This document shows, in pieces, positions 8,249 through 16,541 of a stretch of DNA of 64,000 nucleotides (the first letter of the stretch is position 1; the number at the start of each line of letters is the position of its first letter). The DNA is from Streptomyces fungicidicus (GTDB lineage: Bacteria > Actinomycetota > Actinomycetes > Streptomycetales > Streptomycetaceae), in NCBI RefSeq assembly GCF_003665435.1, contig NZ_CP023407.1:5195501-5259500 (forward strand), in the 5' to 3' direction. Below the pieces are notes generated by a model. That model was not told the origin of the DNA. It saw only the letters and a list, made by a program, of their open reading frames with translations, and did not search any database. The position numbers and the translations under genes are program-made.

Positions 8249-9949
8249 GTGGACGAGATACGCATGGAGCACGTGAGGACCGCGGTGGACGAGGGGCCAC
8301 GTCCGGTGCCGCGCGAGGCGGCCGCCGAGCGGGCGCCCGCGGTACGGCGGGCCGCCTGGGTGGACTGGCTGACGACCACCGACCACAAGAAGATCGGCAC
8401 GCTGTACCTGGTCAGCGCGTTCGTGTTCTTCGTCGTCGGCGGGGTCATGGCGCTGATGATGCGCGCGGAGCTGGCCCGGCCGGGTCTGCAGATCATGTCG
8501 AACGAGCAGTTCAACCAGGCGTTCACGATGCACGGCTCGATCATGCTGCTGATGTTCGCGATGCCGCTGTTCACCGGCTTCGCCAACTGGATCATGCCGC
8601 TGCAGATCGGCGCGCCCGACGTGGCGTTCCCCCGGCTGAACATGCTGGCGTTCTGGCTGTTCCTGTTCGGCTCCTCGATCGCGGCCGCCGGATTCCTCAC
8701 GCCGGGCGGAGCCGCCGACTTCGGCTGGTTCCTGTACGCCCCGCTGTCGAACGCGGTCTACTCGCCGGGCATCGGCGCCGACCTGTGGATCATGGGCGTG
8801 GCGCTGTCGGGCTTCGGTTCGATCCTGGGCGCGGTCAACTTCATCACCACCATCATCTGCATGCGCGCCCCCGGTATGACCATGTTCCGGATGCCGATCT
8901 TCACCTGGAACGTGCTGCTGACGGCGCTGCTGGTGCTGATCGTGTTCCCGGTGCTGGCGGCGGCGCTGTTCGCGCTGGAGTGCGACCGGAAGTTCGGCAG
9001 TCACGTCTTCGACTCGGCCAACGGCGGGGCGCTGCTGTGGCAGCACCTGTTCTGGTTCTTCGGGCATCCAGAGGTGTACATCCTGGCACTGCCGTTCTTC
9101 GGCATCGTCTCCGAGGTGATCCCGGTCTTCTCGCGGAAGCCGATGTTCGGCTACATGGGCCTGATCGGCGCGACCATCGCGATCGCCGGCCTCTCGGTGA
9201 CCGTGTGGGCGCACCACATGTACGTCACCGGCGGGGTGCTGCTGCCGTTCTTCTCCTTCATGACCTTCCTGATCGCGGTCCCGACGGGAGTGAAGTTCTT
9301 CAACTGGATCGGCACCATGTGGAAGGGATCGCTGAGTTTCGAGACCCCGATGCTGTGGACGACAGGCTTCCTGATCACCTTCGTCTTCGGCGGTCTGACC
9401 GGCGTCATCCTGGCCTCGCCCCCGCTGGACTTCCACGTCTCGGACACGTACTTCGTCGTGGCGCACTTCCACTACACCGTCTTCGGCACGGTGGTGTACG
9501 CGATGTTCGCCGGATTCCACTTCTGGTGGCCGAAGTTCACCGGCAAGATGCTCGACGAACGCCTCGGGAAGATCACCTTCTGGACCCTCACCGCCGGGTT
9601 CCACCTGACCTTCCTGGTCCAGCACTGGCTGGGCGCGGAGGGCATGCCGCGCCGCTACGCCGACTACCTCGCGGCCGACGGCTTCACCGCCCTGAACACC
9701 CTGTCCTCGATCGGCTCGTTCCTGCTCGGCCTGGCGATCCTGCCGTTCTTCTACAACGTCTGGAAGACCGCCAGGTACGGCGAGCCGGTCGGTGTCGACG
9801 ACCCCTGGGGCTACGGCCGTTCCCTGGAGTGGGCGACCTCCTGCCCGCCGCCGCGGCACAACTTCCTCACCCTGCCCAGGGTCCGCAGCGAGTCCCCGGC
9901 GTTCGACCTGCACCACCCCGAGATCGCCGCGCTCGAATCGGGGAGGTGA
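8249..9949 (+). CDS. ctaD: cytochrome c oxidase subunit I (aa3 type), stand-alone paralogue
   Basis: Heme-copper oxidase catalytic subunit of about 566 residues with twelve hydrophobic segments. The low-spin heme histidine lies in MHGSIMLLMF, the CuB histidine and cross-linked tyrosine in WFFGHPEVYIL, two CuB histidines in VWAHHMYVTGG, and the heme a3/a histidines in VAHFHYTVFG, so all ligands are present. The GTG at 8249 follows GGGGAGGAAG; an upstream in-frame start would add residues unlike the family. No ctaC, ctaE or qcr genes lie nearby, so this appears to be an additional copy outside the usual oxidase cluster. Confidence 0.92.
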   Translation: MDEIRMEHVRTAVDEGPRPVPREAAAERAPAVRRAAWVDWLTTTDHKKIGTLYLVSAFVFFVVGGVMALMMRAELARPGLQIMSNEQFNQAFTMHGSIMLLMFAMPLFTGFANWIMPLQIGAPDVAFPRLNMLAFWLFLFGSSIAAAGFLTPGGAADFGWFLYAPLSNAVYSPGIGADLWIMGVALSGFGSILGAVNFITTIICMRAPGMTMFRMPIFTWNVLLTALLVLIVFPVLAAALFALECDRKFGSHVFDSANGGALLWQHLFWFFGHPEVYILALPFFGIVSEVIPVFSRKPMFGYMGLIGATIAIAGLSVTVWAHHMYVTGGVLLPFFSFMTFLIAVPTGVKFFNWIGTMWKGSLSFETPMLWTTGFLITFVFGGLTGVILASPPLDFHVSDTYFVVAHFHYTVFGTVVYAMFAGFHFWWPKFTGKMLDERLGKITFWTLTAGFHLTFLVQHWLGAEGMPRRYADYLAADGFTALNTLSSIGSFLLGLAILPFFYNVWKTARYGEPVGVDDPWGYGRSLEWATSCPPPRHNFLTLPRVRSESPAFDLHHPEIAALESGR

Positions 9950-9952
9950 GCC

Positions 9953-10480
9953 GTGCCGCAGCCCGTTCTGGCACTGGGATGCGCGGTGGTGACGGCCGCC
10001 GGGTCCGTCTGGTACCTGCCGGCCGTCACGGATCTGCGTGCCGGCCCCGACCGTCCGCTGTCCCGCCGCACCGCGGCGCTCGCCTGCCTGACCGGCTGGG
10101 GCACGCTCGGGGCGGTCGCCCTGGTGCTGCTCGTGGCCACGGCGTGGTGGGTGCCGGCGACGGTGGTGGCCGTGGGCGGCACGGCCGCCGGCGCGCTGTG
10201 GGCGGGTGCCGCGCTGCGGCACGCCGGTGAGCGGCGGGAGACGGCCCGGCAGTGGGCGCAGCTGCCGCACGGACCGCTGCCCGCGGGCGCCCCTCGCCCC
10301 CGTGCGGCGGTCGCCGCCTTGGCCGTCGCCGGACCGGTCGCGGGAGTGGCGGCCACCGCCGTCCCCGCGGTGATCGTCACGGTCCCGGCGCTGGTCGTGG
10401 GGGTGTTCCTGGTGATCGCCGTACGGCACACCCGTACGGTCCGGCGTGCCGCACCGGCCCGCGGTCACCACCCACACTGA
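9953..10480 (+). CDS. hypothetical membrane protein linked to ctaD
   Basis: A 175-residue protein starting with GTG three bases after the ctaD stop, hence cotranscribed and probably coupled. It contains four hydrophobic stretches: one at the N terminus (LALGCAVVTAAGSVWYLP), one near 45-75, one near 75-90, and a C-terminal pair around 115-160. It is rich in Ala and Val with a basic tail. I recognise no family; position suggests an accessory role for the oxidase subunit, which is inference only. Confidence 0.6.
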   Translation: MPQPVLALGCAVVTAAGSVWYLPAVTDLRAGPDRPLSRRTAALACLTGWGTLGAVALVLLVATAWWVPATVVAVGGTAAGALWAGAALRHAGERRETARQWAQLPHGPLPAGAPRPRAAVAALAVAGPVAGVAATAVPAVIVTVPALVVGVFLVIAVRHTRTVRRAAPARGHHPH

Positions 10481-10565
10481 CCGGCTGACCCTTCACAAAC
10501 GGGCACCGCTGGATGCGGAACCCGCTTCTTCTACTTGTCCTCGATCCCCTTAATCCGCTTGCACC

Positions 10566-10596
10566 ACTACAACTGGAGTACTACAACTGGAGTTGT
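10566..10596. promoter_or_regulatory. tandem operator-like repeat before the RibD/DHFR-like gene
   Basis: The 14-base unit ACTACAACTGGAGT occurs twice head to tail at 10566-10579 and 10580-10593. The second copy runs into TTGT, giving the near-perfect palindrome ACAACT-GG-AGTTGT at 10583-10596. It ends 30 bases before the TTG start. Repeat and symmetry together suggest a repressor site; no regulator gene is adjacent. Confidence 0.5.
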
Positions 10597-10626
10597 TCAG
10601 AAGGCAGCCCACGGAAAGAGGCCGAG

Positions 10627-11211
10627 TTGCGCAAGCTCACCTACTACATCGCCTGCTCCATCGACGGCTTCATCGGGGACCCGGAGGGCGACGCGACGGC
10701 GATGTACGCCTTCGTCGACGAGGAGTTCTTCGGCTTCCTCGCGGCGGAGTACCCCGAGACCATCTCGACCCCCGGCCGCAGGCAGATGAAGATCGACGAC
10801 CTGCCGAACAAGCGGTTCGACACGGTCGTCCAGGGCCGGGCCAGCTACGAGCTGGCGCTGAAGGAGGGCATCACCAGCCCCTACGCCCATCTGCGCCAGT
10901 ACGTCGCCTCCCGCACGCTGGGGGAGTCGCCCGACCCCGACGTCGAGATCATCGCGGACGACCTCGTCGGCCGGGTGCGCGCGCTGAAGGCCGAGGACAG
11001 CGAGCTCGACATCTACCTCTGCGGTGGAGCCGATCTCGCCGGGCAGCTGGTCGACGAGATCGACGAGCTGGTCATCAAGACGTACCCCATCGTGCAGGGC
11101 TCCGGCATGCCCATGTTCGCCTCCGGCTTCTCGATCACGGAGTTCACCCTGGAGTCGACGCGGACCTTCGGCAACGGCGCGCTGGTGCGGAACTACAGCA
11201 GTAAGCGCTGA
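10627..11211 (+). CDS. dihydrofolate reductase family protein (RibD C-terminal domain)
   Basis: A 194-residue NADPH-dependent reductase-like protein. It begins with the family strand KLTYYIACSIDGFIG, has DTVVQGRASYELAL in the middle and IYLCGGADLAGQLVDEIDELVI near 140, all typical of RibD_C/YwjB-type proteins. The physiological substrate is unknown. TTG at 10627 is chosen because GGAAAGAGG precedes it at good spacing and homology begins immediately after. Upstream codons have no family similarity and cover the tandem repeat. Confidence 0.78.
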   Translation: MRKLTYYIACSIDGFIGDPEGDATAMYAFVDEEFFGFLAAEYPETISTPGRRQMKIDDLPNKRFDTVVQGRASYELALKEGITSPYAHLRQYVASRTLGESPDPDVEIIADDLVGRVRALKAEDSELDIYLCGGADLAGQLVDEIDELVIKTYPIVQGSGMPMFASGFSITEFTLESTRTFGNGALVRNYSSKR

Positions 11212-11237
11212 ACCGGCCACGGGCCTACCCTGGGTGC

Positions 11238-11486
11238 ATGGACAGCGAACAACCCGTCTGTCCCGCCTGCGGACAGCCTGTGGAGACGGTGGTCCGGCGC
11301 CACAAGACGCTGGGCGCGTGGGTTCCGGTGTGGGTGCACGGCCCGTGCCGCAACCCCGAGTGCGAGGAGTTCCCCTCCCGCGAGAGCGCGGAGACCACGA
11401 GGCCCCGGCGGACCGGGGAGCCCGGTCACGCCGAGCCGGCCCTGGTGCACAAGGACGCGGCGGGCCCCGATACCGGCGACCGCTAG
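11238..11486 (+). CDS. small zinc-ribbon-like protein
   Basis: An 82-residue protein with two Cys-x2-Cys-like pairs, CPACGQP near residue 8 and CRNPECEEF near residue 37, suggesting one zinc-binding site in the first half. The second half is charged and probably disordered. It follows the RibD-like gene by 26 bases on the same strand. Function unknown. Confidence 0.6.
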   Translation: MDSEQPVCPACGQPVETVVRRHKTLGAWVPVWVHGPCRNPECEEFPSRESAETTRPRRTGEPGHAEPALVHKDAAGPDTGDR

Positions 11487-11548
11487 GTCCCCGGGCCCAC
11501 GCCGCCGCCGGACGACGAGGGCGGTGTGGTGGCCGCCGCCTGCCTTCG

Positions 11549-12301
11549 TCACCCCCGTCGATCCGAAGGGCGGGGCAGCCCGCCCGTCTCCGGGTCCCGG
11601 CCGGTCAGGCAGTAGGTGCCGCCCGCCGGGTCCCGCATCACCGTCCAGTGGTCGAACGCGGCGGTGACCACGGCGCCGAGCCGCTCGTGCCGCGCCCTGG
11701 CCGCGGCGATGTCGGCGCAGGCGAGGTCCGGATGGGCGGAGACCGGACGGTCCTCCTCCAGCCGCTGGAGCAGGATGCGCACGGGCAGCCCCGCCGGCGG
11801 CGCCAGCACATGGAACTCCGGCCGCGAGCCGGGCGTGGAGCCCCAGTCGGGCAACAGCGCGCTCCAGAAGGCGACTTCGGCATCGAATCCGGAGGGCGGG
11901 AGATCGAGGCACACCTGGTCGAAACGGCTGCCGTGCACGACCGGCGGCCGCGCCGACTCCCCGTGCCAGGGCACCGCGCAGAACAACTGGCCCGCGGACG
12001 ACCGCAGTACGGTCCACCCCTCGTGTTCGGCGACCGTCTCCGCACCCACCCGGGAGGCGTGCGCGGCGAACGCCGGCACGTCGTCCACGGAGAAGTCGAG
12101 ATGCGCGCCGCCCGGGCCCGAACCGACCCGCTGCAGGCCCACGCAGGCGTCGGCGCCGTCCGCCGACAGGGTCACGAACTCCCCGTGTTCGCCGCTCGGT
12201 TCGGACAGCCGGGTCCCCGTGACGGCGGTCCAGAACTCACCCGTCCGGCCGACCGCGGACGCCGGCAGGTCGAGGAAGGCGTACGTCCAGCGCACGCTCA
12301 C
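11549..12301 (-). CDS. VOC family protein, two-domain (glyoxalase/bleomycin resistance fold)
   Basis: A 250-residue protein made of two vicinal-oxygen-chelate modules. The first runs from the N terminus (WTYAFLDLPASAVGRTGEFW) to about 120, the second from SRFDQVCLDLPPSGFDAEVAFW to the end, finishing with RDPAGGTYCLTGRDP. Each module has the usual beta-alpha-beta-beta-beta pattern. Metal and substrate are not predictable. Its GTG start overlaps the stop of the preceding VOC gene by four bases, forming an operon. Confidence 0.78.
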   Translation of the reverse strand: MSVRWTYAFLDLPASAVGRTGEFWTAVTGTRLSEPSGEHGEFVTLSADGADACVGLQRVGSGPGGAHLDFSVDDVPAFAAHASRVGAETVAEHEGWTVLRSSAGQLFCAVPWHGESARPPVVHGSRFDQVCLDLPPSGFDAEVAFWSALLPDWGSTPGSRPEFHVLAPPAGLPVRILLQRLEEDRPVSAHPDLACADIAAARARHERLGAVVTAAFDHWTVMRDPAGGTYCLTGRDPETGGLPRPSDRRG

Positions 12302-12726
12302 CGGCCGGGACGTTCCATGAACCGCAGCATGTTCCCCGCCGGATCACGGAACGCGCAGTCACGCACCCCGTACGGCTGGTCCACCGGCTCCTGGAGCACG
12401 TCCACCCCGGCGGCCCGGACGCGCTCGAAGAGGGCGTCGCAGTCGGTGGTGGTGAAATTGACGCCCCGCAGCATGCCCTTGGCCAGCAGCTCCGCCATCG
12501 CCCGCTTGTCGGCGGGGGAGGCGTCCGGGCTCGCGGCGGGCGGCTCCAGCACGATCTCCACGTCGGGCTGCTCCGGCGAGGCGACCGTCACCCAGCGCAT
12601 GCCCTCGAACCCCACGTCGTTGCGGACCTCCAGGCCCAGCACGTCACGGTAGAAGGCCAGCGCCTTGTCGTGGTCGTCGACGGCGATGAAGCACTGGGCG
12701 AGTTTCACGTCCGATCCTGTGTCCAT
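12298..12726 (-). CDS. VOC family protein, single domain
   Basis: A 142-residue glyoxalase-fold protein: KLAQCFIAVDDHDKALAFYRDVLGLEV opens the first module and GVDVLQEPVDQPYGVRDCAFRDPAGN closes the second, ending in MLRFMERPG. Such proteins often handle small electrophiles or confer resistance. It lies nine bases downstream of an AraC regulator and overlaps the next VOC gene by four bases, so the three genes probably form one unit. Confidence 0.82.
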   Translation of the reverse strand: MDTGSDVKLAQCFIAVDDHDKALAFYRDVLGLEVRNDVGFEGMRWVTVASPEQPDVEIVLEPPAASPDASPADKRAMAELLAKGMLRGVNFTTTDCDALFERVRAAGVDVLQEPVDQPYGVRDCAFRDPAGNMLRFMERPGR

Positions 12727-12735
12727 GCGCCCACG

Positions 12736-13158
12736 TTAGAAGGTTTCGCTCGGATCGACCCGGGGCCGGCCGCGCACCGGACGGGTGTACATCCGGGCCA
12801 CGCACGGCGGGATCACCGCGCTCTCCTCGTGCGACCGGGCGCGGTACGCGCTCGGCGTCTCCCCGACCAGCTCGGTGAACCGGGCGCTGAACGAGCCGAG
12901 CGAGGTGCAGCCGACGGCGATGCACACCTCCGTCACCGTGAGGTCGCCCCGCCGCAGCAGCGCCTTGGCGCGCTCGATGCGCCGGGTCATGAGATAGGCG
13001 TACGGCGTCTGCCCGTACGCCGTGCGGAAGCTGCGCTGGAAGTGGCCGGGCGACATCAACGCGGTCCGCGCCAGCTGCGCGACGTCGAGGGGTTCGGCGT
13101 ACTCGCGGTCCATCCGGTCCCGGGCCCGCCGCAGCCGCACCAGATCCTCCAGCTCCAT
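12736..13158 (-). CDS. AraC family transcriptional regulator
   Basis: A short regulator of about 140 residues that is nearly all DNA-binding domain. Two helix-turn-helix motifs are visible: PLDVAQLARTALMSPGHFQRSF and LTVTEVCIAVGCTSLGSFSARF, followed by the AraC signature GETPSAYRAR. There is no N-terminal sensor domain, so it may act alone or respond through the C-terminal tail. ATG at 13158 (MELEDLVRLRRARDRMD) is the start consistent with the family; an upstream extension of 38 codons is open but unlike AraC proteins. It heads the two VOC genes. Confidence 0.82.
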   Translation of the reverse strand: MELEDLVRLRRARDRMDREYAEPLDVAQLARTALMSPGHFQRSFRTAYGQTPYAYLMTRRIERAKALLRRGDLTVTEVCIAVGCTSLGSFSARFTELVGETPSAYRARSHEESAVIPPCVARMYTRPVRGRPRVDPSETF

Positions 13159-13303
13159 CCGCCCAGCATCCCACGCCCCGGTGCGGCCGTCCCGGGCATG
13201 CCGAAGGGCCCCGGCCGCGATGGAGACGGCACGGGACCCCTCGGAGGTGTCCGCGAACCCGCGATGGTGCACCGATCGCCGGTCGTCGCGGGGGCAGGCC
13301 GGT

Positions 13304-13699
13304 TCAGGCCTTCTTGGTCTCCCAGAAGATCTTGTCGATCTGGGCGATGTAGTCCAGGGCCTTCTGGCCGGTGGCCGGGTCGGTCGAGCCCTTGGCGGCC
13401 GACAGGGCCTTCAGGGTGTCGTTGACCAGCTGGTGCAGCTCCGGGTACTTCTCGAAGTGCGGGGGCTTGAAGTAGTCGCTCCACAGCACGGAGACGTGGT
13501 GCTTCGCCAGCTCGGCGCGCTGCTCCTTGATGATGGTGGCACGCGCCTGGAAGTGCGGGTCGTCGTTGCCGGCCATCTTCTCCTGGACGGCCTTCACCGA
13601 CTCCGCCTCGATGCGGGCCTGGGCAGGGTCGTACACGCCGCAGGGCAGGTCGCAGTGGGCGCTGACCTTGACCTTGGGGGCAAACAGGCGGGAAAGCAT
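13304..13699 (-). CDS. sodN: nickel superoxide dismutase
   Basis: Ni-SOD, converting superoxide to oxygen and peroxide in the cytoplasm. The 131-residue precursor has a 14-residue leader (MLSRLFAPKVKVSA) before the nickel hook HCDLPCGVY, so after cleavage His1, Cys2 and Cys6 bind nickel. The rest is the helical core ending in IDKIFWETKKA. The ATG at 13699 is preceded by AGGAAGGAAAC. The divergent neighbour is the maturation peptidase that removes the leader. In S. coelicolor expression responds to nickel; I see no clear operator here. Confidence 0.97.
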   Translation of the reverse strand: MLSRLFAPKVKVSAHCDLPCGVYDPAQARIEAESVKAVQEKMAGNDDPHFQARATIIKEQRAELAKHHVSVLWSDYFKPPHFEKYPELHQLVNDTLKALSAAKGSTDPATGQKALDYIAQIDKIFWETKKA

Positions 13700-13846
13700 G
13701 AAGCGTTTCCTTCCTCGTGATCGTCTTCTCACAGGGGACATTACTCCGTGGCGGAGTGCTTTTCGCGCCTGCCCCCGTGGGCTTAGGACAAAAGTCCGGG
13801 GTCAGACTGAGACTGGTGGAGGAAGAAGCCGGGGAGGTGCCGGGAG

Positions 13847-14281
13847 ATGCCGGAGCTGTCGCAGGACGCCGAGCGGGCGAGGGCGCCGCTGCCCTTCGGG
13901 GTGGCCGAGGTGACCGGGCCGTCCATGGTGCCCACGCTGCACCACGGGGACCGGCTCCTGGTCCACTACGGCGCCCGGGTCAAACGGGGTGACGTGATCG
14001 TGCTGCGGCATCCGTTCCAGCAGGACCTGCTGGTCGTGAAACGGGCCGCCGAGCGGCGCGACGGCGGCTGGTGGGTGCTCGGGGACAACGCGTACGCGGG
14101 CGGCGACAGCACCGACTACGGGGTGGTGCCCGACGAGCTGGTGCTGGGCCGGGTCCGCTTCCGCTACCGGCCGCGCGGCTCCGGGCGGCGCTCGCCGCTG
14201 GCGGTGGTCGGCTGGGCGCTGTCGTCGGCCCGGCCCGTGCTCTCCGGCCGGTCGGCCTCCAGACGCTTGCGGGCGCGGTAG
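13847..14281 (+). CDS. sodX: Ni-SOD maturation protease, S26 signal-peptidase family
   Basis: A 144-residue Ser/Lys peptidase related to type I signal peptidases but lacking their membrane anchor. The nucleophile is Ser26 in TGPSMVPTL and the general base is Lys65 in LLVVKRAAE; GDNAYAGGDSTDYG is the conserved substrate-binding box. It removes the sodN leader. The ATG at 13847 follows GGGGAGGTGCCGGGAG. The gene is divergent from sodN, 147 bases away, and its last 118 bases overlap the convergent CGNR gene. Confidence 0.92.
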   Translation: MPELSQDAERARAPLPFGVAEVTGPSMVPTLHHGDRLLVHYGARVKRGDVIVLRHPFQQDLLVVKRAAERRDGGWWVLGDNAYAGGDSTDYGVVPDELVLGRVRFRYRPRGSGRRSPLAVVGWALSSARPVLSGRSASRRLRAR

Positions 14282-14814
14282 GCGGCCACGTTCGCGCGGG
14301 TGGCGCAGCGGTCGGAGCAGTAGCGCCGGGAGCGGTTGGTGGAGGTGTCCAGGTAGGCGTTGCGGCAGGGCGACGCCTCGCACAGCCCGAGGCGGTCCAC
14401 GCCGTACTCGGTGAGGTGGAAGGCCAGGCCCATCGCCGCGATGGCGGCGTACCCGGCGGTCGCGTTGGACGGGTGGTCGGCCAGGTGCATGTGCCACAGC
14501 GGGCGGCCGTCGTCGTCGCGGAAGTCGTGCCCGGAGATCTGTGGGCTCACCGGGAACTCCAGCAGCAGCGAGTTCAGCAGGTCGACCGCGAGGGTCTCGT
14601 CGCCGCCGTCCGCCGCCTCGAAGACCGAGCGCAGCCGGGCCCGCACCGAGCGGAACCGCGTCACGTCCGCGTCGGCGGTGCGCCGGGCGGCCGACTGGTT
14701 CGCGCCGAACAGATCGCGGACCGCCTCGACCGACGTGAGCGTGTCCTTCCCCCGGACCGGCTCCTCGGTGTTGACGAGGCGTACGGCGTAATCCGAGTAA
14801 TAGGCCAGTTCCAC
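14164..14814 (-). CDS. CGNR zinc-finger / ABATE domain regulator
   Basis: A 216-residue predicted DNA-binding protein. The N-terminal ABATE-type helical domain contains YAVRLVNT and LLNSLLLEFP; the C-terminal zinc finger is GLCEASPCRNAYLDTS followed by RRYCSDRCATRANVAAYRARK. The eponymous CGNR tetrad is CATR here, a known kind of variation. The GTG start follows TAAGGACTACAA. The protein ends in a Pro/Arg-rich tail that overlaps the end of sodX on the other strand by 118 bases. Confidence 0.85.
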   Translation of the reverse strand: MELAYYSDYAVRLVNTEEPVRGKDTLTSVEAVRDLFGANQSAARRTADADVTRFRSVRARLRSVFEAADGGDETLAVDLLNSLLLEFPVSPQISGHDFRDDDGRPLWHMHLADHPSNATAGYAAIAAMGLAFHLTEYGVDRLGLCEASPCRNAYLDTSTNRSRRYCSDRCATRANVAAYRARKRLEADRPESTGRADDSAQPTTASGERRPEPRGR

Positions 14815-14914
14815 TTGTAGTCCTTACGCAGGGGCTCTAGGGTCGTGCGTGCGGTCAAGTAACAGACGATCGTGCATCCAGGGTATTACGTGACGTACGC
14901 GAGGGAGGCGCTCG
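14815..14914. promoter_or_regulatory. divergent promoter region with short palindrome
   Basis: One hundred bases separate the CGNR gene (minus) from the methyltransferase (plus). TACGT-G-ACGTA at 14887-14897 is a perfect 11-base palindrome, and TTGACC occurs on the minus strand near 14857. Both genes must be transcribed from here, so this is the most likely binding site for the CGNR protein; that link is inferred. Confidence 0.35.
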
Positions 14915-15685
14915 ATGACGGACGCGGACACCACCACGGCCACCACCGACTGGGGGGCCTGGCAGCAGAGCTGGGACCGGCAGCAGGAGTGGTACATGCC
15001 GGACCGCGAGGAACGCTTCCGGATCATGCTCGACATGGTCGAGGCCCTCGTCGGCACCGCGCCCCGGGTACTCGACCTGGCCTGCGGCACCGGCAGCATC
15101 ACCGCCCGGCTGCTCGACCGGTTCCCGGACGCCACCAGCACCGGCGTCGACCTGGACCCGGCGCTGCTCGCCATCGCCGAGGGCACCTTCGCGGGTGACG
15201 GGCGGGTCACCTTCGTGACCGCCGACCTCAAGGACCCCGACTGGCCCGCGGCACTGCCGCACGACTCCTACGACGCCGTGCTGACCGCGACCGCCCTCCA
15301 CTGGCTGCACCGGGAACCTCTCGCGGATCTCTACGGGCACGTCGCGGGCCTGGTCCGCGACGGCGGTGTCTTCATGAACGCGGACCACATGATCGACGAG
15401 ACGACGCCCGGGATCAACGCGGCCGAGCGCGCGCTGCGCCACGCGCGCATGGACCGGGCCCGGCGGGACGGCGCCCTCGACTGGGCCGAGTGGTGGCAGC
15501 TCGCCGCGAAGGACCCGGTCCTCGCCGGACCGACGGCCCGCCGCTTCGCGATCTACGGCGAGCACGCCGACGGCGACATGCCGGGGGCCGGCTGGCACGC
15601 CGCCGTGCTGCGCGAGAAGGGATTCGCCGAGGCGCGCCCGGTGTGGTGCTCGCCGTCGGACACCCTGCTGCTGGCGCTGAAGTAG
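14915..15685 (+). CDS. class I SAM-dependent methyltransferase
   Basis: A 256-residue methyltransferase. Motif I VLDLACGTGSITARLL, the acidic residue ending strand 2 in GVDLDPALLAIAEG, motif II FVTADLKDPDW and motif IV YDAVLTATALHWLH are all visible. The last matches trans-aconitate/methyltransf_25-type enzymes; the substrate cannot be inferred. The ATG at 14915 follows GAGGGAGG. It is divergent from the CGNR regulator and ends at a strong shared terminator. Confidence 0.85.
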   Translation: MTDADTTTATTDWGAWQQSWDRQQEWYMPDREERFRIMLDMVEALVGTAPRVLDLACGTGSITARLLDRFPDATSTGVDLDPALLAIAEGTFAGDGRVTFVTADLKDPDWPAALPHDSYDAVLTATALHWLHREPLADLYGHVAGLVRDGGVFMNADHMIDETTPGINAAERALRHARMDRARRDGALDWAEWWQLAAKDPVLAGPTARRFAIYGEHADGDMPGAGWHAAVLREKGFAEARPVWCSPSDTLLLALK

Positions 15686-15694
15686 CCGCGGGCG

Positions 15695-15739
15695 CACGCG
15701 AAGGGGCGGTACGGAAAGTCCGTACCGCCCCTTCGCGTG
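15695..15739. terminator. bidirectional terminator between methyltransferase and ABC operon
   Basis: A perfect 21-base-pair stem, 15695-15715 with 15719-15739, closes a three-base loop (AAG). It lies between converging genes and can act for both strands. Confidence 0.9.
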
Positions 15740-15764
15740 TCCGCCCGGCGCGCCTCAGCGCACC

Positions 15765-16541
15765 TCAGAGGACCTTGGACAGGAACGCCTTCGTGCGCTC
15801 GTGCTGCGGGTCGGTCAGGACGTCGCGCGGGTTGCCCGACTCGACCACCACACCGCCGTCCATGAAGACCAGGCTGTCGCCCACCTCGCGGGCGAAGCCC
15901 ATCTCGTGGGTGACGACGACCATCGTCATCCCCGACTCGGCGAGGTCGCGCATGACGTCGAGGACGTCACCTACCAGCTCCGGGTCGAGCGCCGAGGTCG
16001 GCTCGTCGAACAGCATCAGCTTGGGCTCCATGGCGAGCGCCCGCGCGATCGCCACGCGCTGTTGCTGGCCGCCGGAGAGCTGCGAGGGGTAGTTCCCGGT
16101 CTTGTCCCCGAGGCCCACGCGGTCCAGGAGCTGCATCGCGCGCTCCCTGGCCTGTGCCTTGCTCACGCCCTTGACCTGGACCGGCGCCTCCATGACGTTC
16201 TCGACGGCCGTCATGTGCGGGAACAGGTTGAAGCGCTGGAAGACCATGCCGATGTCCCGGCGCTTGAGGGCGACCTCGCTGTCCTTCAGCTCGTAGAGCT
16301 TGTCGCCCTTCTGGCGGTAGCCGACCAGCTCGCCGTCGACGTACAGACGTCCGGCGTTGATCTTCTCGAGGTGGTTGATGCACCTCAGGAAGGTGGACTT
16401 GCCGGAGCCGGAGGGGCCGATGAGGCAGAACACCTCGCCGGACTGCACCTCGAGGTCGATGCCCTTGAGGACCTCCACGGCACCGAACGACTTGTGGACG
16501 CCCTCGGACTTGACCATGGGCGTGGCGGCCGTCTTCGTCAT
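15765..16541 (-). CDS. polar amino-acid ABC transporter, ATP-binding protein
   Basis: ATPase of 258 residues. Walker A is GPSGSGKST, the Q-loop lies in VFQRFNLFPHMTAVENV, the signature LSGGQQQRVAIARALA, Walker B LMLFDEPTSALDPE and the switch histidine VVVTHEMGFA. These match the GlnQ/GluA class that energises uptake of glutamate, glutamine or related amino acids. The start overlaps the permease stop by four bases (ATGA). It is the last of three genes: binding protein, permease, ATPase. Confidence 0.93.
   Translation of the reverse strand: MTKTAATPMVKSEGVHKSFGAVEVLKGIDLEVQSGEVFCLIGPSGSGKSTFLRCINHLEKINAGRLYVDGELVGYRQKGDKLYELKDSEVALKRRDIGMVFQRFNLFPHMTAVENVMEAPVQVKGVSKAQARERAMQLLDRVGLGDKTGNYPSQLSGGQQQRVAIARALAMEPKLMLFDEPTSALDPELVGDVLDVMRDLAESGMTMVVVTHEMGFAREVGDSLVFMDGGVVVESGNPRDVLTDPQHERTKAFLSKVL

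Noticed and set aside
14805..14820. Similarity of ACTACAAGTGGAACT near the CGNR start to the ACTACAACTGGAGT repeat
   Set aside because: It overlaps the GTG start codon and first codons, matches imperfectly and has no symmetry, so chance is likely.
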